This document shows positions 62,990 through 64,000 of a DNA stretch of 64,000 nt, one piece after another (positions within the stretch are counted from its first letter, which is position 1; every line of letters starts with the position of its first letter). Source of the DNA: Toxoplasma gondii ME49 (taxonomy: Eukaryota > Apicomplexa > Conoidasida > Eucoccidiorida > Sarcocystidae); the NCBI RefSeq assembly GCF_000006565.2, contig NC_031471.1, positions 682,001 to 746,000 on the forward strand, in the 5' to 3' direction. Below the pieces are notes generated by a model. It did not search any database. It worked only from the letters and a program-made list of their open reading frames with translations, and had not been told where the DNA came from. Position numbers and translations under genes: made by a program.

Positions 62990-63951
62990 CGCATGTTTCT
63001 CTCTGAATCTGCATAGAGGTGGAGAGATCTGCGAAACGCTGTGAATTGGACGCGACTTTGCTTTTTCATGCCGCTGAATCGAGGCAGGGACGTCGCCCGC
63101 AGGCTACGGGAGAGAAGTCCTTCTGGCATTTTCGCATGCGCATGGCGGTCGGGGGTTCTGCACATCGCGCGCGTCCTCCCCGAGACCCTGGAATGAAAGG
63201 TGCTCTTCTCTGTTTCGCTTTTTTAACTGTTCCTTTTGTTTTCCACTCCGATTTTTTGCACTTTTAATGTCCGCCGTCGCCGTCTGTGGGCCTCCAGGAC
63301 ATTCTCCTCGTCGCAGTCGGGGACCGTTGGCTGGTTTTTCGTACCGCCGACCGGGGAGTTTCCTGTCGCTCTCCTCCCCGTTTTCCGTTCCTCTTTCCCT
63401 CTCTCTTCTTGTCCAGGTTTTCCGTTTTCTCTCTCTCTTCTCCGTTCAAACGCTTTTCCGTGTGACTCGCGTTTTGTCTCTCCGTCCCTCCGACCAAAAA
63501 CGTACCAATCCCCTGTCCAGTTCAGCACCGCCCCCGCCTGCGTCTCGCGTGTCTTCAGGGTTTTTGACTTTTCTTTGCGCGGCCTTGTCTCTGTGGGTGT
63601 TTGTTCCTCTCCGTTCTCTTCTCTGGGGTCCTCACGCTGGAAACGAGAAGCTGCAAGCCATAGTTTCAACGCAACTGCCCAGTCGTCTTCTCCGTTCTTC
63701 AAACAGTTCGAGGAAGCTCGAAACCCACAGCAAACGCCTATCTGCGCTTCGCACTGTCGGCTCCTTCTTCTCGTCTCTCTCCCCAACAAAACGCGTCTCT
63801 CTCCTCGTCTCTCCTTCCCTCTCTCCCCCTATATTCTCCCTTTCACCCTCCCCCCCCTGTTCTGCCGCTTCGCTGGGCTTGGCCTTCTCCCTCCCGATTT
63901 GAGAGTTTCCGCCAGCTTCCCCTCACTTTTTTTTCTCATTTTTTCGGAAGA

Positions 63952-64000
63952 ATGGGGATGGAGGACGGCCGCGAACCATATTCGAGTCGCGGCATGCCGC
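63952..64000 (+). CDS. Possible start of a plus-strand gene, cut by the right edge
   Basis: An ATG with a purine-rich context (GAAGAATGGGGATGG) begins an open frame reading MGMEDGREPYSSRGMP to the window end. It follows about 1.5 kb of pyrimidine-rich plus-strand sequence of the kind seen before and within the plus-strand gene here. Sixteen codons are too few to judge. Confidence 0.3.
   Translation, partial: MGMEDGREPYSSRGMP

Larger units (their letters stand above)
61497..63951. promoter_or_regulatory. Divergent intergenic region upstream of POLE
   Basis: Holds the POLE promoter and leader (minus) and probably those of a plus-strand gene beginning at or beyond 63952. 61700-62350 is purine-rich on the plus strand, 62390-63900 pyrimidine-rich, as expected for two divergent transcripts in this genome. 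No initiator or TATA element is assigned. Confidence 0.35.

Overview
The window is nuclear DNA of a coccidian apicomplexan of the Toxoplasma/Neospora/Hammondia group. The pointers are very intron-rich genes with GT-AG introns of a few hundred bases, serine-rich and acidic low-complexity insertions in conserved proteins, abundant (TA)n and TA-plus-GCATGC microsatellites in introns and gene flanks, and apicomplexan-style MORN and secreted proteins. Genus level is an inference. No prokaryotic, viral or mobile element signature was seen.

Layout, left to right. Positions 1-8324 (minus): a large gene with a 1,211-codon low-complexity first exon followed by helical repeats that resemble SFI1 centrin-binding repeats; it probably runs off the left edge. 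8325-11635: no convincing gene. 11636-12475 (minus): a two-exon gene for a small secreted protein with a signal peptide, an acidic middle, a four-cysteine patch and a Tyr/Gly/Pro-repeat tail. 12476-16950: no convincing gene. 16951-29852 (plus): a 17-exon gene for a 1,887-residue protein that joins an AVL9-type longin/DENN module to about ten MORN repeats. 31185-33237 (minus): a four-exon ubiquitin-conjugating enzyme of the UBC4/UBE2D class, with a decayed copy of part of one exon inside an intron. 33238-38751: no convincing gene. 38752-61496 (minus): a 29-exon gene for the catalytic subunit of DNA polymerase epsilon (3,123 residues in this reconstruction), with all exonuclease and polymerase motifs. 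61497-63951: a divergent intergenic region, with a possible plus-strand start codon at 63952.

Exon boundaries were read by hand from splice signals, phase continuity and family conservation. For polymerase epsilon, the UBC and the DENN/MORN gene the phases of every junction agree and the joined length is a multiple of three. The weakest parts are the 5' three exons of the DENN/MORN gene, the last two exons of the SFI1-like gene, and one donor (near 42450) and the cysteine-rich C-terminus of polymerase epsilon.

The genes do not form a pathway. Most striking are the DENN-MORN fusion, the secreted Tyr/Gly protein, the partial exon duplication in the UBC intron, and introns that are purine-rich at the 5' end and pyrimidine-rich at the 3' end.
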